From an uncultured Clostridia bacterium (lineage in GTDB: Bacteria; Bacillota; Clostridia; Oscillospirales; Acutalibacteraceae), in NCBI GenBank assembly GCA_944384905.1, contig CALWVE010000037.1, positions 1-52,507 of the forward strand: a stretch of 52,507 nt of DNA, written 5' to 3'. The notes beneath the pieces are model-generated. The model was given only the letters and a program-made list of their open reading frames with translations. It searched no databases and was not told the origin of the DNA. The position numbers were made by a program, and so were the translations under genes. Of this stretch, positions 25,835 through 37,253 are shown piece by piece; the stretch's first letter is position 1, and every line of letters starts with the position of its first letter.

Positions 25835-26878
25835 TTAAATCTGCAGGGTTTCATCGTCCACAAAACCTTCCTGCTGCAGCATGGTTTCCAAAACGGAAAT
25901 ATCGGCCGAAACATCCAGCGCTTCATCAGCAAACAGGTTGTCGAGCTGTTTTTCAAACGCCGAAGCGATTGTCTGCATCATGCCTTCAATTTCAAACATG
26001 GTGGAGGAAATATTTTCCCCCTGCACACCCTGACGGCTGAGCCGGTCGTAGGTGTTGAGCAGCTTCACGGTTGTGGGCAAATAATAATTCATAAACTTGC
26101 GGATGCTGCCCGCGCGGGCGGGATTTTCCGCAATATAGCCGAAAATACTGCGGCAGGCCGTTTCCATGCGGCGGATACTGGCAGAAATCGATTCGTTTTC
26201 GATGCGTACATCCGCATCGACCAGCTTGCGCAGGTAAACTTCGCCTTCGGCAATGATGCGGTCGGCCTCCGGATTGCCTGTAGAGGGGGCTTTTTTGGGC
26301 GGCTCTGCTGTTTTTTCGGGTTCCTTTTTCGGTTCTTCAGCGGGAACCCAGATCTTTTTACCCTTGAAAATGAGCCGCGACAGCGCAAACACGCCTACCG
26401 AAACGCCGGCCAGCAAGAGATAATCCGAGGGACGGAACAGCGGAAGCGGCGAAATCGCCCACAAAATCCAGGTAAGCCCCAGCGCATAAAACGGCGCGTT
26501 GCTTTTAAGCCGGATCTGCTTCATCGGGGGAGAAGCGGGCTTCTGGGGCGGCTGCTCCTTTTCGGAAGACGGCTTTGCCGTTGTCTTTTGCGCTTTGGGC
26601 TTCTGGGGCGGGGATTGCTTTGGCTTCTGCTCTTTTTCTGTTTTGGGCTGGGCCGAATCGGTTTTTTGCCGCTTGGAAGGATCTACATGAAAATGCATGT
26701 TATCCAGGTTGCGGTAAAAATCGCTTTGTTCCATTTTATCCAGGCCTTCGTTTACGGCCTGATTGACGATTTTTCCTACCACATTGCCGGCACGCTTGGC
26801 CGTATGATACATCTGGGACGAAAAGAAATCGTCATAAAGCTTCTGCTCAAAATCGAATTGATTTTTGTTTTTAGACAC
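25835..26878 (-). CDS. xpaC: XpaC family (5-bromo-4-chloroindolyl phosphate hydrolysis) protein
   Basis: A 347-aa protein. Residues about 65-120 are a low-complexity Lys/Pro/Gln linker, two membrane helices follow (about 130-170), then a second charged linker and a helical C-terminal domain (about 205-347, GNPEADRIIAEGEVYLRKL onward) that matches XpaC. The hydrolase name comes from a plate phenotype; real activity is uncertain. The start is GTG at 26878 with GGGGAGG 5-6 nt upstream. First gene of the four-gene operon. Confidence 0.82.
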   Translation of the reverse strand: MSKNKNQFDFEQKLYDDFFSSQMYHTAKRAGNVVGKIVNQAVNEGLDKMEQSDFYRNLDNMHFHVDPSKRQKTDSAQPKTEKEQKPKQSPPQKPKAQKTTAKPSSEKEQPPQKPASPPMKQIRLKSNAPFYALGLTWILWAISPLPLFRPSDYLLLAGVSVGVFALSRLIFKGKKIWVPAEEPKKEPEKTAEPPKKAPSTGNPEADRIIAEGEVYLRKLVDADVRIENESISASIRRMETACRSIFGYIAENPARAGSIRKFMNYYLPTTVKLLNTYDRLSRQGVQGENISSTMFEIEGMMQTIASAFEKQLDNLFADEALDVSADISVLETMLQQEGFVDDETLQI

Positions 26879-26918
26879 CGTCTGCCTCCCCTGCCAATCG
26901 TATAGTTATCCGTTTACT

Positions 26919-26948
26919 ATTCTAATGCAAATCCTATCCGGGTGTCAA
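26919..26948 (-). promoter_or_regulatory. Promoter of the xpaC-telA operon
   Basis: Minus strand TTGACA (26948-26943) and TAGAAT (26924-26919), 18 nt apart. Confidence 0.65.
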
Positions 26949-27022
26949 GAGCGCCGGGCTTTTGAACAGACGGCTTTATGTAAGGAAACGGAGACGAAAT
27001 ACGTTGTTTTTAGACGGAAAAA

Positions 27023-27053
27023 CAGCCCGCAGTTTGGCTTTGGCTGCGGGCTG
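27023..27053 (-). terminator. Terminator of the DUF4358 lipoprotein gene
   Basis: A perfect 10-bp stem CAGCCCGCAG/CTGCGGGCTG followed on the minus strand by TTTTTCC, only 6 nt after the stop codon. Confidence 0.85.
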
Positions 27054-27059
27054 AAAACC

Positions 27060-27707
27060 TTACATATTGCCTGTAAAGAAATTGCGGATGGCGTCGATGC
27101 CCTTATCCACTTCCTTGCCCAGGGCTTCCATCAGCCCTTCGCCGGAAAGCGTATCGTCTTCCACGTCGCCCAGCATCACGTAAAATACATAGCGTCCGTT
27201 GCTGTAAACCTTGGAGGCTTCGATTTTTTCCTTGCTTTCGGCCCAGTTGGCGTCGTCAAGCAGCTTCTGGCGATAATCTTCCAGCTTCTGCTTTACTTCA
27301 TCTTCTTTGCCTTCCTTGGCTTCGATAATTACCAGTGTGTCGGGCGCTTCATCGCCTGTTACACGGTCGGCGATGAAGTTGTCGTACAGGTCGTCGCCGA
27401 TGCCGAAGGTTTCTTCCAATTCATCGGCTTCGATTTTCTGGTTCGGGTAGTAGCGTTTGCCGTAGGTGTCTTTGATTTCGTTGTACATGTCTTCCAGAGA
27501 GTAGTTTTCATCGGGAATGACGGAGGAAGGTGCGGGGGAAGCGCTCGGGGAAGGGGTCGGCATCGTGGAGGACATTGTGCCGCCGGAGGAGGAAGAAATG
27601 TTTCCGGTGGAGTTGGTTTCGTCCACATTGCTTCGGCAGCCGGTAAACAGCATGCCGAGCAGCAGGGCCATGCAAAAGCAAAGGCCGGTTTTGTATCCTT
27701 TTTTCAT
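27060..27707 (-). CDS. DUF4358 lipoprotein
   Basis: A 215-aa lipoprotein: MKKGYK start, hydrophobic segment and lipobox FTGC (Cys at about 24). A Ser/Thr/Pro linker (about 30-65) leads to a DUF4358-like domain (about 68-200), including LYDNFIADRV, then DTLVIIEAKEGKEDEVKQKL and a late YVFYVMLGD. The family is common in clostridia and its role is unknown. Followed by a terminator; element A4 lies in its upstream region. Confidence 0.8.
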   Translation of the reverse strand: MKKGYKTGLCFCMALLLGMLFTGCRSNVDETNSTGNISSSSGGTMSSTMPTPSPSASPAPSSVIPDENYSLEDMYNEIKDTYGKRYYPNQKIEADELEETFGIGDDLYDNFIADRVTGDEAPDTLVIIEAKEGKEDEVKQKLEDYRQKLLDDANWAESKEKIEASKVYSNGRYVFYVMLGDVEDDTLSGEGLMEALGKEVDKGIDAIRNFFTGNM

Positions 27708-27796
27708 GGTTGAATCTCCTTTCTTTTGTGCGAACAGAAAACCGCATTTGGCGATGCAGGCTGTCGATAAACCTTAAACAGAAAGCAAATTGTGCA

Positions 27797-27970
27797 AACG
27801 TAAAAGTTTCGATCAAACCTTTTCAAAGGTTTGCGGTTTCCAAAGGCAGCGCCTTTGGCCGCTTTCCGCAAGAAAGCGGAACTCTTTTGCGTCACAAAAC
27901 GCAGGAAAGGGTGAAAAAACAGTCCGGCGGACTGTTTTGAGGGGAAACCCTCGTCGGGGGTTTCCCTTTT
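27797..27970 (+). repeat. Palindromic element A, copy 4 (A4)
   Basis: Starts with AAACGTAAAAGTTT and runs through hairpins AAACCTTT/AAAGGTTT, CCAAAGGC/GCCTTTGG, CCGCTTTC/GAAAGCGG, the linker with CTCTTTTGCGTCA and AACGCAGGA, then AAAACAGTCC/GGACTGTTTT and GGGAAACCC/GGGTTTCCC. Nearly the same as A2 in opposite orientation. Here it lies between divergent genes. Direct repeats ACCGCATTTGGCG flank it at about 27741 and 28027. The rest of the 463-nt gap holds the GH3 promoter and no other feature I can see. Confidence 0.87.
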
Positions 27971-28096
27971 ACGCCCTTTTGATTTGCGTAATCTTCCAGT
28001 TATAGATAATTTTTTCTACAGTCTGAACCGCATTTGGCGGTGATCTGTCTTCATTCTTCCACTTGTCGGGCCAAAAAATACACGCGGTAATTTTTA

Positions 28097-28125
28097 TTGA
28101 AAAGATTTAAACCCTCTGCTATACT
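28097..28125 (+). promoter_or_regulatory. Promoter of the GH3-PfkB operon
   Basis: TTGAAA (28097-28102) and TATACT (28120-28125), 17 nt apart, with an extended -10 (TGC). Confidence 0.75.
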
Positions 28126-28170
28126 GAAAGCATACTAAAATCCGGTTTTTAACCGGTGGGAGGAAAACAG

Positions 28171-30294
28171 ATGGAAAATTTTGATTTTAAAAATGAAGCG
28201 CTCTCTCCCGAAGAACGGGCGCATTTGCTGGTTTCTCAGATGACGCTGGACGAAAAAGCGTCTCAGCTGCGTTTTGACGCGCCCCCGGTGGAACGGCTGG
28301 GCATCCCGGCCTATAACTGGTGGAATGAAGGTCTGCACGGCGTGGCGCGTGCAGGTACGGCGACGATGTTCCCGCAGGCAATCGCTATGGCGGCGATGTT
28401 TGACCTGCCGCTGATGCAGAAAATCGGCGACACGATTGCCACGGAGTTCCGCGCCAAATACAATGAATTTTCGAAAAAAGACGATCGCGACATCTACAAA
28501 GGACTGACGGTCTGGTCGCCCAACATCAATATTTTCCGCGACCCGCGCTGGGGACGCGGCCACGAAACCTATGGCGAAGACCCGTTCCTTACGGCGCGCA
28601 CGGGCGTGGCGTTTATCCGCGGCTTGCAGGGCGACGGCCCGGTGCTCAAGACAAGCGCCTGCGCCAAGCATTACGCCGTGCATTCCGGCCCGGAAGGCGA
28701 CCGCCACAGCTTTAACGCCGTGGTTTCCCAGAAAGATTTGTGGGAAACCTACCTGCCCGCTTTTGAAGCCGCTGTAAAAGAAGCCGGCGTCGAAAGCGTG
28801 ATGGGCGCGTACAACCGCACCAACGGCGAACCCTGCTGCGGCAGCAAAACGCTGCTTACGGATATTCTGCGCAAAAAGTGGCAGTTTAAAGGTCATGTAA
28901 CCTCCGACTGCTGGGCGATCCGGGATTTCCATACCGGTCATTTCGTCACGAAAACCGCGCCGGAATCGGCCGCCATGGCGCTGAAAAACGGCTGCGACGT
29001 CAACTGCGGCAACACCTATCTGCATATCCTCGAAGCTTTGCAGGAAGGCCTTGTGACGGAAGAAGACATCACCACGGCCTGCGAACGTTTGATGACCACC
29101 CGCATTCGTTTGGGTCTCTTTAATGAAAAAACGCCGTTTGACGCGTACGGCTTTGAAGACTGCGATACCGCCGAACACCGCGCGCTTTCGCTTAAGGCCG
29201 CCGAAGAAGCGGTGGTCTTGCTCAAAAACGACGGCGTCTTGCCGCTGGATGCCAAAAAGCTGCGCTCTGTCGCGGTGATCGGTCCCAACGCCGATAACGT
29301 GCGGATGCTCGAGGGCAACTACTGCGGCACGGCTTCGGAATATGTGACGATTCTCGAGGGCATTCGCGAGGCGCTTGACCCCGAAACCCGTCTGTATTAT
29401 GCCCAGGGCTGCCATTTGTATAAAGACCGTGTGGAAGGCTTGGCTCTGCCGGGCGACCGTATCAGCGAAGCTGTGATTGCGGCCGAACACGCCGACGTGG
29501 TGATTCTCTGCCTGGGTCTCGATACGTCGCTCGAGGGCGAACAGGGCGACGAAGGCAACGCCTACGCCAGCGGCGATAAGCCCGATCTCAACCTGCCGGG
29601 CGAACAGCAGAAGCTGATCGACGCCGTGACCGCCACGGGCAAACCCGTTGTGCTCGTGCTGGGCACAGGTAGTGCGCTGGCGCTCGATCAGGCGGCAAAA
29701 TCCTGCAATGCCATTTTGAATGTCTGGTATCCCGGTTCGCTGGGCGGACGCGCGGCGGCCAATGTTCTGTTCGGCAAAACGTCTCCGAGCGGCAAACTGC
29801 CCGTGACGTTCTACAGCGAAAGCAATACGCTGCCCGATTTTTCGGATTACGCTATGGCCGGGCGCACCTACCGCTATATTGCCGAAAAGCCGATGTATCC
29901 GTTCGGCTTCGGCCTCACCTACGGCGATGTTGCCGTTACGGCGGCACAGGCCGAAAATGCCGTCAAGGGCGAAGATGTGAAGCTTCGGGTGACGGTTCAC
30001 AACCACGGCGCCGAAACGGACGACGTGGTGCAGGTTTATATCCGCCCGGAAGGCTCCGCGTTTGCGCCCTTGAATCCGTCGCTGTGCGCTTTTGCTCGCG
30101 TACATCTGAAAGAAAACGAAACCCAGACGCTGGAACTCACCGTTCCCGCCGTTTCGTTTACGGTTGTCAACGAAGACGGCGAGCGCGTGCGCGATACCGA
30201 CTGCTTCACGCTGTTCTGCGGCATGGGCCAGCCGGATGAACGCACCGAAGAACTCACCGGACACAAAACCGTCGCGGTGGCTGTTGAATTTTAA
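28171..30294 (+). CDS. Glycoside hydrolase family 3 (beta-xylosidase/beta-glucosidase type)
   Basis: A 707-aa GH3 enzyme. The opening YNWWNEGLHGVAR (about 50) is typical of the beta-xylosidase branch; GRGHETYGEDP (about 130), KHYAVHSGPEGDRH (about 168) and VTSDCWAI (about 248, nucleophile Asp) follow. Then come the alpha/beta sandwich domain and a fibronectin-III-like C-terminal domain. No signal peptide, so it should cleave imported oligosaccharides. The ATG at 28171 fits GGGAGGA; the GTG at 28156 precedes the site. Operon with a PfkB sugar kinase 38 nt downstream. Confidence 0.92.
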   Translation: MENFDFKNEALSPEERAHLLVSQMTLDEKASQLRFDAPPVERLGIPAYNWWNEGLHGVARAGTATMFPQAIAMAAMFDLPLMQKIGDTIATEFRAKYNEFSKKDDRDIYKGLTVWSPNINIFRDPRWGRGHETYGEDPFLTARTGVAFIRGLQGDGPVLKTSACAKHYAVHSGPEGDRHSFNAVVSQKDLWETYLPAFEAAVKEAGVESVMGAYNRTNGEPCCGSKTLLTDILRKKWQFKGHVTSDCWAIRDFHTGHFVTKTAPESAAMALKNGCDVNCGNTYLHILEALQEGLVTEEDITTACERLMTTRIRLGLFNEKTPFDAYGFEDCDTAEHRALSLKAAEEAVVLLKNDGVLPLDAKKLRSVAVIGPNADNVRMLEGNYCGTASEYVTILEGIREALDPETRLYYAQGCHLYKDRVEGLALPGDRISEAVIAAEHADVVILCLGLDTSLEGEQGDEGNAYASGDKPDLNLPGEQQKLIDAVTATGKPVVLVLGTGSALALDQAAKSCNAILNVWYPGSLGGRAAANVLFGKTSPSGKLPVTFYSESNTLPDFSDYAMAGRTYRYIAEKPMYPFGFGLTYGDVAVTAAQAENAVKGEDVKLRVTVHNHGAETDDVVQVYIRPEGSAFAPLNPSLCAFARVHLKENETQTLELTVPAVSFTVVNEDGERVRDTDCFTLFCGMGQPDERTEELTGHKTVAVAVEF

Positions 30295-30332
30295 CTGAAA
30301 ACGGCAGGCAAGCCGGGAAAGGGGAGGAAAGG

Positions 30333-31256
30333 ATGCTGTATACCGTAACGCTCAATCCGGCACTCGATTATGTGGTGCATACGCCGATGCTCAGCCCTGG
30401 TTCGGTACAGCGGGCGTATTCCGCTACGCTTACGCCGGCCGGAAAAGGCATCAACGTGGCGCGTATGCTGGTGCAGCTGGGTAAGCCCGTTCAGGCGGTG
30501 GGATTCAAAGCCGGCTGGACGGGGGACGCCGTGGAAGAAGCCATGAAAGCGCTGGGCTGCGCGGGGCCGTTCTTTTCGCTGGGCGAAGGGCAGACCCGTA
30601 TCAACGTGAAGCTGCGTCATGGCGAAGAAACGGACATTAACCTGCCCGGCCCGCCTGTGCCGCCCGCCGCCTGGATGGAGTTGATGCACTGGGTGGCGTC
30701 TGTCCCGGTTCCCGGCGATACCGTCGTACTTTCCGGCAGCGTCCCGCCGCCGCTGGGCGAGGACGCTTATGCGGCGATTCTCATTCTGCTGGCGCCCGGC
30801 GTGCGCGCCGTGGTGGATGCCGAAGGCGATTTGCTCCGGCACACGCTTGCGCACCATCCGTTTTTGATTAAGCCGAACCGCGAGGAACTTTCGGCGCTGA
30901 TGGGACGCAGTATGGATACCGAAGAGGATATTCTGCGCAGCGCACGCGACCTTCACCGTGCAGGCGCGCGGAATGTGCTGGTTTCATTGGGAAAAGACGG
31001 CGCCGTGCTGGTGAACGAGGGCGGTGTCTGGAAGCGTGAGGCCCCGGTTGTGGACGTTTGCAATACGGTGGGTGCAGGGGACGCGATGCTCGCCGGGTTC
31101 CTGTATGGTTACGATGAAACCGAGGGCAACGAGGCGCAGAAGCTTTCTGCCGCGCTGGACTGGGGTATTGCCGCAGGGTCGGCTACGGCCGTCTGTGAGG
31201 GCATTGCCGACGCCGAAGCGGTTCACAACTTACTTGCGGAGAATCTCAGCAGGTAA
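30333..31256 (+). CDS. 1-phosphofructokinase-family sugar kinase (PfkB)
   Basis: A 307-aa ribokinase-fold kinase of the FruK/LacC branch. Family features are TVTLNPALDYVVH (residues 4-16), AGKGINVARML (about 36), KPNREELSALMG (about 182) and CNTVGAGDAMLAGFL (about 245; GAGD is the anion hole with catalytic Asp). Likely substrate: fructose 1-phosphate, tagatose 6-phosphate or a similar sugar phosphate. The last six codons and the stop lie in repeat-B sequence, giving the end AENLSR, much like AENLCG of the hydrolase at 37254. Confidence 0.88.
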   Translation: MLYTVTLNPALDYVVHTPMLSPGSVQRAYSATLTPAGKGINVARMLVQLGKPVQAVGFKAGWTGDAVEEAMKALGCAGPFFSLGEGQTRINVKLRHGEETDINLPGPPVPPAAWMELMHWVASVPVPGDTVVLSGSVPPPLGEDAYAAILILLAPGVRAVVDAEGDLLRHTLAHHPFLIKPNREELSALMGRSMDTEEDILRSARDLHRAGARNVLVSLGKDGAVLVNEGGVWKREAPVVDVCNTVGAGDAMLAGFLYGYDETEGNEAQKLSAALDWGIAAGSATAVCEGIADAEAVHNLLAENLSR

Positions 31257-31390
31257 GTCGCGGGTCGCGCGGTTTCCCATCAAGAACAAACCGCTGCGAG
31301 AAAAGCATTCCCTTTTGAAGCGCTAAAGCGCAAAATCTTCAAAACGGCTTGATTTCGAAAGAAAATGCGCGATTTTTCGAGAAAAATCGC
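31236..31390 (+). repeat. Element-B fragment (B5) followed by a chain of hairpins
   Basis: GCGGAGAATCTCAGC then AGGTAAGTCGCGGGTCGCG is a degenerate left end of element B; its TAA is the kinase stop codon. Next come hairpins GCGGTTT/AAACCGC (31269-31294), TTTTGAAG/CTTCAAAA (31313-31344, enclosing GCGC-TAAA-GCGC), and a 10-bp GCGATTTTTC/GAAAAATCGC with a 2-nt loop (31369-31390). The last may act as the operon terminator. The chain resembles element A in style but not in sequence. Confidence 0.65.
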
Positions 31391-31450
31391 TTCTAATTTG
31401 TCTAATTGGGACAATCGGGCTCAATTTCTTTTAAATTACATACTTTTGAC

Positions 31451-31511
31451 TTGACAAACGCGCATAAACGGCGTACTCTAGTGGAGCGGAAGAATTTATT
31501 TTTCCGCTCCA
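31451..31511 (+). promoter_or_regulatory. mgtE promoter with inverted repeat at the start point
   Basis: TTGACA (31451-31456) and TACTCT (31474-31479), 17 nt apart. A 10-bp inverted repeat TGGAGCGGAA/TTCCGCTCCA (31482-31491/31502-31511) follows at once, then a T-rich stretch. It could be an operator or a 5' hairpin. Confidence 0.55.
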
Positions 31512-31544
31512 TTTTCATTTTAAAAAACAAAAGAGGTGAAACAA

Positions 31545-31670
31545 ATGGACGCCGGAGGCAGTCAGAAAACAAAACCGCGAAGTACCTTCAAGCTGTTTAT
31601 CATAAAAGAAACGAGGCTGTACCGGCCGTTCTGCGCCCGGTGCGGCGTGTTTCCTTTGTGTTTTAAATAG
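31545..31670 (+). CDS. Small basic Cys-containing leader ORF upstream of mgtE
   Basis: A 41-aa ORF in the 5' leader of mgtE, 86 nt before the transporter start. It begins MDAGGSQKTKPRSTFK, has 10 Lys/Arg, and ends with a Cys-rich stretch (RPFCARCGVFPLCFK, three Cys). AAAGAGGTGA (about 31530-31540) gives a ribosome binding site. It could be a leader peptide whose translation senses magnesium or stalls ribosomes, or a small protein in its own right. I know of no family for it, and the leader does not match the M-box magnesium riboswitch. Confidence 0.5.
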   Translation: MDAGGSQKTKPRSTFKLFIIKETRLYRPFCARCGVFPLCFK

Positions 31671-31756
31671 TTTGTGGTCTTCCGTTTTGTGTCTATGCCC
31701 ACCGTACTGTGAAGTTTGCCCTTAGGGCGCTATGAATCGATCAGGAGGTACACAAA

Positions 31757-33115
31757 ATGAATGAAGAACGCTTGGAACTGGCCCGTGCCGAACAGGTACA
31801 GGCTTATCTCGATGCCAAAAATTATTCTGCCATCAAAGAATTGCTGCAGGATATGAACCCCGCGGATCTGGGTCCGCTGTTTGATGAATTCCCGGAACAG
31901 GTGCAGCCGATTCTTTTCCGGCTGCTGCCCAAAGATATGGCCGCCGACGTTTTCGCTTATATGGAGCCGGAACAGCAGGAAAACCTGCTCAACTGCTTCT
32001 CCGATAAGGAACTGGAAGAAGTTATGGCCGATATGTTCGTGGACGACGCCGCCGACTTTATCGAAGAAATGCCGGCTGGTGTGGTGTGGCGTATTCTGCG
32101 GCACACCGATCCCGAAATGCGCGCCACGCTTAACCAGCTGCTCAACTACCCGAAAGACAGCGCCGGCAGCATTATGACCACGGAGTTTATCGATCTGAAA
32201 CAGACGATGACCGTGAACGACGCTTTCGACCGCATTCGGAAAACGGGCCTTGATAAAGAAACGATCTACACCTGCTATGTGACGGACGATACCCGCCGCC
32301 TGGAAGGCATTGTTACCGTAAAAGATCTGCTTCTTTCCCCGAAAGAAACCCAACTTTCCGATATTATGGAAACTAACGTCATTTCCGTGCGTACGCTGGA
32401 AGACCAGGAACATGTGGCGTCCTTGCTCGGAAAATATGACTTTTTGGCCGTCCCCGTTGTGGATGCGGAAAACCGTCTGGTCGGTATCGTTACGGTAGAC
32501 GACGCCATCGACGTTATCCAGGAAGAAGCCACCGAAGATATCGAAAAGATGGCGGCTATCGTTCCGGCGGACAAGCCGTACATGCGCCAGTCCGTTTTCA
32601 GCCTGTATAAAAGCCGTATTATCTGGCTGTTGCTCCTGATGGTTTCCGCCACCTTTACGGGCGGCATCCTCGCTTCGTTCGAAAGCACGCTGGCCACGTT
32701 CGGCGCTTTGACCATGTATATCCCCATGCTGATGGACACCGGCGGCAACAGCGGCGGGCAGTCCTCCACCTCTGTTGTGCGTGCCATGTCGCTGGGCGAA
32801 ATTGAATACCGCGACTTTTTCCGCGTGCTGTGGAAAGAATCCCGTGTGGCGCTGCTGTGCGGTGTAACGCTGGCCGCGGCCAACTTTGTAAAAGTTCTGA
32901 TTGTGGATCGCTTGGCTGTGCCGGTTGCGCTGGTTGTGTGCCTTACGCTGGTTTTCACCGTGTTTGTGGCCAAGGTAGTGGGCTGCATTCTGCCGATTGG
33001 TGCCAAACGCATCGGTTTGGACCCCGCCGTTATGGCCAGCCCGATCATCACCACGATTGTGGATGCTTTCTCGCTGCTGATTTATATGAATATCGCCACC
33101 ATGATCCTTGCCTGA
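31757..33115 (+). CDS. mgtE: MgtE-family magnesium channel/transporter
   Basis: A 452-aa magnesium transporter. The cytoplasmic N-domain of superhelical repeats spans about 1-130, a CBS pair about 135-255 (magnesium sensor), a connecting helix about 255-280, and five membrane helices about 283-450. The channel signature PMLMDTGGNSGGQSS is at about 322, and PxxxGGN-type residues line the pore. AGGAGG-type site before the ATG. The CBS part gates the channel when internal magnesium is high; a 270-nt leader with a small ORF suggests further control. Confidence 0.95.
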   Translation: MNEERLELARAEQVQAYLDAKNYSAIKELLQDMNPADLGPLFDEFPEQVQPILFRLLPKDMAADVFAYMEPEQQENLLNCFSDKELEEVMADMFVDDAADFIEEMPAGVVWRILRHTDPEMRATLNQLLNYPKDSAGSIMTTEFIDLKQTMTVNDAFDRIRKTGLDKETIYTCYVTDDTRRLEGIVTVKDLLLSPKETQLSDIMETNVISVRTLEDQEHVASLLGKYDFLAVPVVDAENRLVGIVTVDDAIDVIQEEATEDIEKMAAIVPADKPYMRQSVFSLYKSRIIWLLLLMVSATFTGGILASFESTLATFGALTMYIPMLMDTGGNSGGQSSTSVVRAMSLGEIEYRDFFRVLWKESRVALLCGVTLAAANFVKVLIVDRLAVPVALVVCLTLVFTVFVAKVVGCILPIGAKRIGLDPAVMASPIITTIVDAFSLLIYMNIATMILA

Positions 33116-33140
33116 TATCTTTTAGAAAGGGGAACTTTTC

Positions 33141-33737
33141 ATGCGCATAGCTTTGGCCTGTCTGAAACCCACCGAAAACACGGCTCAAAATGTTCGTTTG
33201 CTTTTGCATAGTCTGGATGCGTTGGAAGATTCCGCCGATCTGATTGTTTTCGGCAAGCGGTTCCTGAATGATGAGCATTCGGCGCCGCTGGAGGCGGAAA
33301 ACCCGCTTTTCGAGGCTGTCTGTGAGGCGGCACGACGCTATCACACCGGGATCTCGTTCGGCTTTTGCGAACGCACATCGAATGGTGTTTCTGATGTCCA
33401 GCTGGTGATCGGCCCGGACGGAAAAATTCTCTGCAAAATGAAGCAGGACGAAACCGCGGCCTTTTCGCTAGGCGGAAAATCGTTTGTTCTCAGTGAATGT
33501 GAGGAAGCTGCAACCACTTATCCGGCAGCCGATGCCGTTTTGTGGCCGCTGAGTCGCACCTGCAATCCCACGGCTTGGAACAGCGTGACTAAATTTGATT
33601 ATATGCGCCGTGCCTCACAATCTGCACGCCAGGTTTTACTGGTCAACACGCCGGGCGGCGCACTGCATACGCAGGACGGCCGCATTCGTTTGGAACTGCC
33701 CTGCGGCGAACAGGGATATCTGTTTGCCAATCTTTGA
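33141..33737 (+). CDS. Nitrilase-superfamily-like protein, probably altered active site
   Basis: A 198-aa protein whose layout follows carbon-nitrogen hydrolases: MRIALACLKPTENTAQNVRL at the start, ADLIVF (about 33), ISFGFCERTSNGVSDVQLVIGPDGKIL (about 70-97), a Lys in CKMKQDE (about 100), a Cys in SECEE (about 119) and YMRRASQSARQVLLVNTPGG near the end. The catalytic Glu normally in the FPE motif is absent (VFGKRF), and it is about 60 residues shorter than usual. I infer a divergent enzyme or pseudoenzyme. Twenty-five nt after mgtE, so cotranscribed. Confidence 0.6.
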   Translation: MRIALACLKPTENTAQNVRLLLHSLDALEDSADLIVFGKRFLNDEHSAPLEAENPLFEAVCEAARRYHTGISFGFCERTSNGVSDVQLVIGPDGKILCKMKQDETAAFSLGGKSFVLSECEEAATTYPAADAVLWPLSRTCNPTAWNSVTKFDYMRRASQSARQVLLVNTPGGALHTQDGRIRLELPCGEQGYLFANL

Positions 33738-33753
33738 TTTTTTAAAAAGCGCA

Positions 33754-33790
33754 AAAAAGAAGCAAACCTCGGGAAGGCTTGCTTCTTTTT
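33754..33790. terminator. Terminator between the mgtE operon and lacZ
   Basis: A 12-bp stem AAAAAGAAGCAA/TTGCTTCTTTTT with a further CCT/AGG pairing inside. T-run on either strand, between convergent genes. Confidence 0.85.
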
Positions 33791-33806
33791 TATGCTATTT
33801 TATGCT

Positions 33807-37148
<3,342 letters not shown>

Positions 37149-37151
37149 TTA

Positions 37152-37181
37152 TTGATTCCCACTGTATTTTGCGGTTATACT
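37152..37181 (+). promoter_or_regulatory. Predicted promoter of the alpha/beta hydrolase gene
   Basis: TTGATT (37152-37157) and TATACT (37176-37181), 18 nt apart. It lies within the 5' leader of the divergent lacZ. Confidence 0.5.
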
Positions 37182-37202
37182 GAAAAAGCTTTAGCTAATT
37201 TT

Positions 37203-37231
37203 ATTGTACCATAACCCATTCGCCTCGTAAA
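37203..37231 (-). promoter_or_regulatory. Predicted lacZ promoter
   Basis: Minus strand TTTACG (37231-37226) and TACAAT (37208-37203), 17 nt apart. The start points of the two predicted divergent promoters are about 8 nt apart, so their transcripts overlap slightly. Confidence 0.6.
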
Positions 37232-37253
37232 GCGGGCAGAAAGGAGTCTTTTT

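Noticed and set aside
27710..28005. ORFs of 71-76 codons upstream of the GH3 gene
   Set aside because: They consist mostly of element A4 translated by chance.
31480..31756. M-box (ykoK) magnesium riboswitch before mgtE
   Set aside because: The conserved M-box core segments are not present; only a simple inverted repeat and a small ORF are seen.
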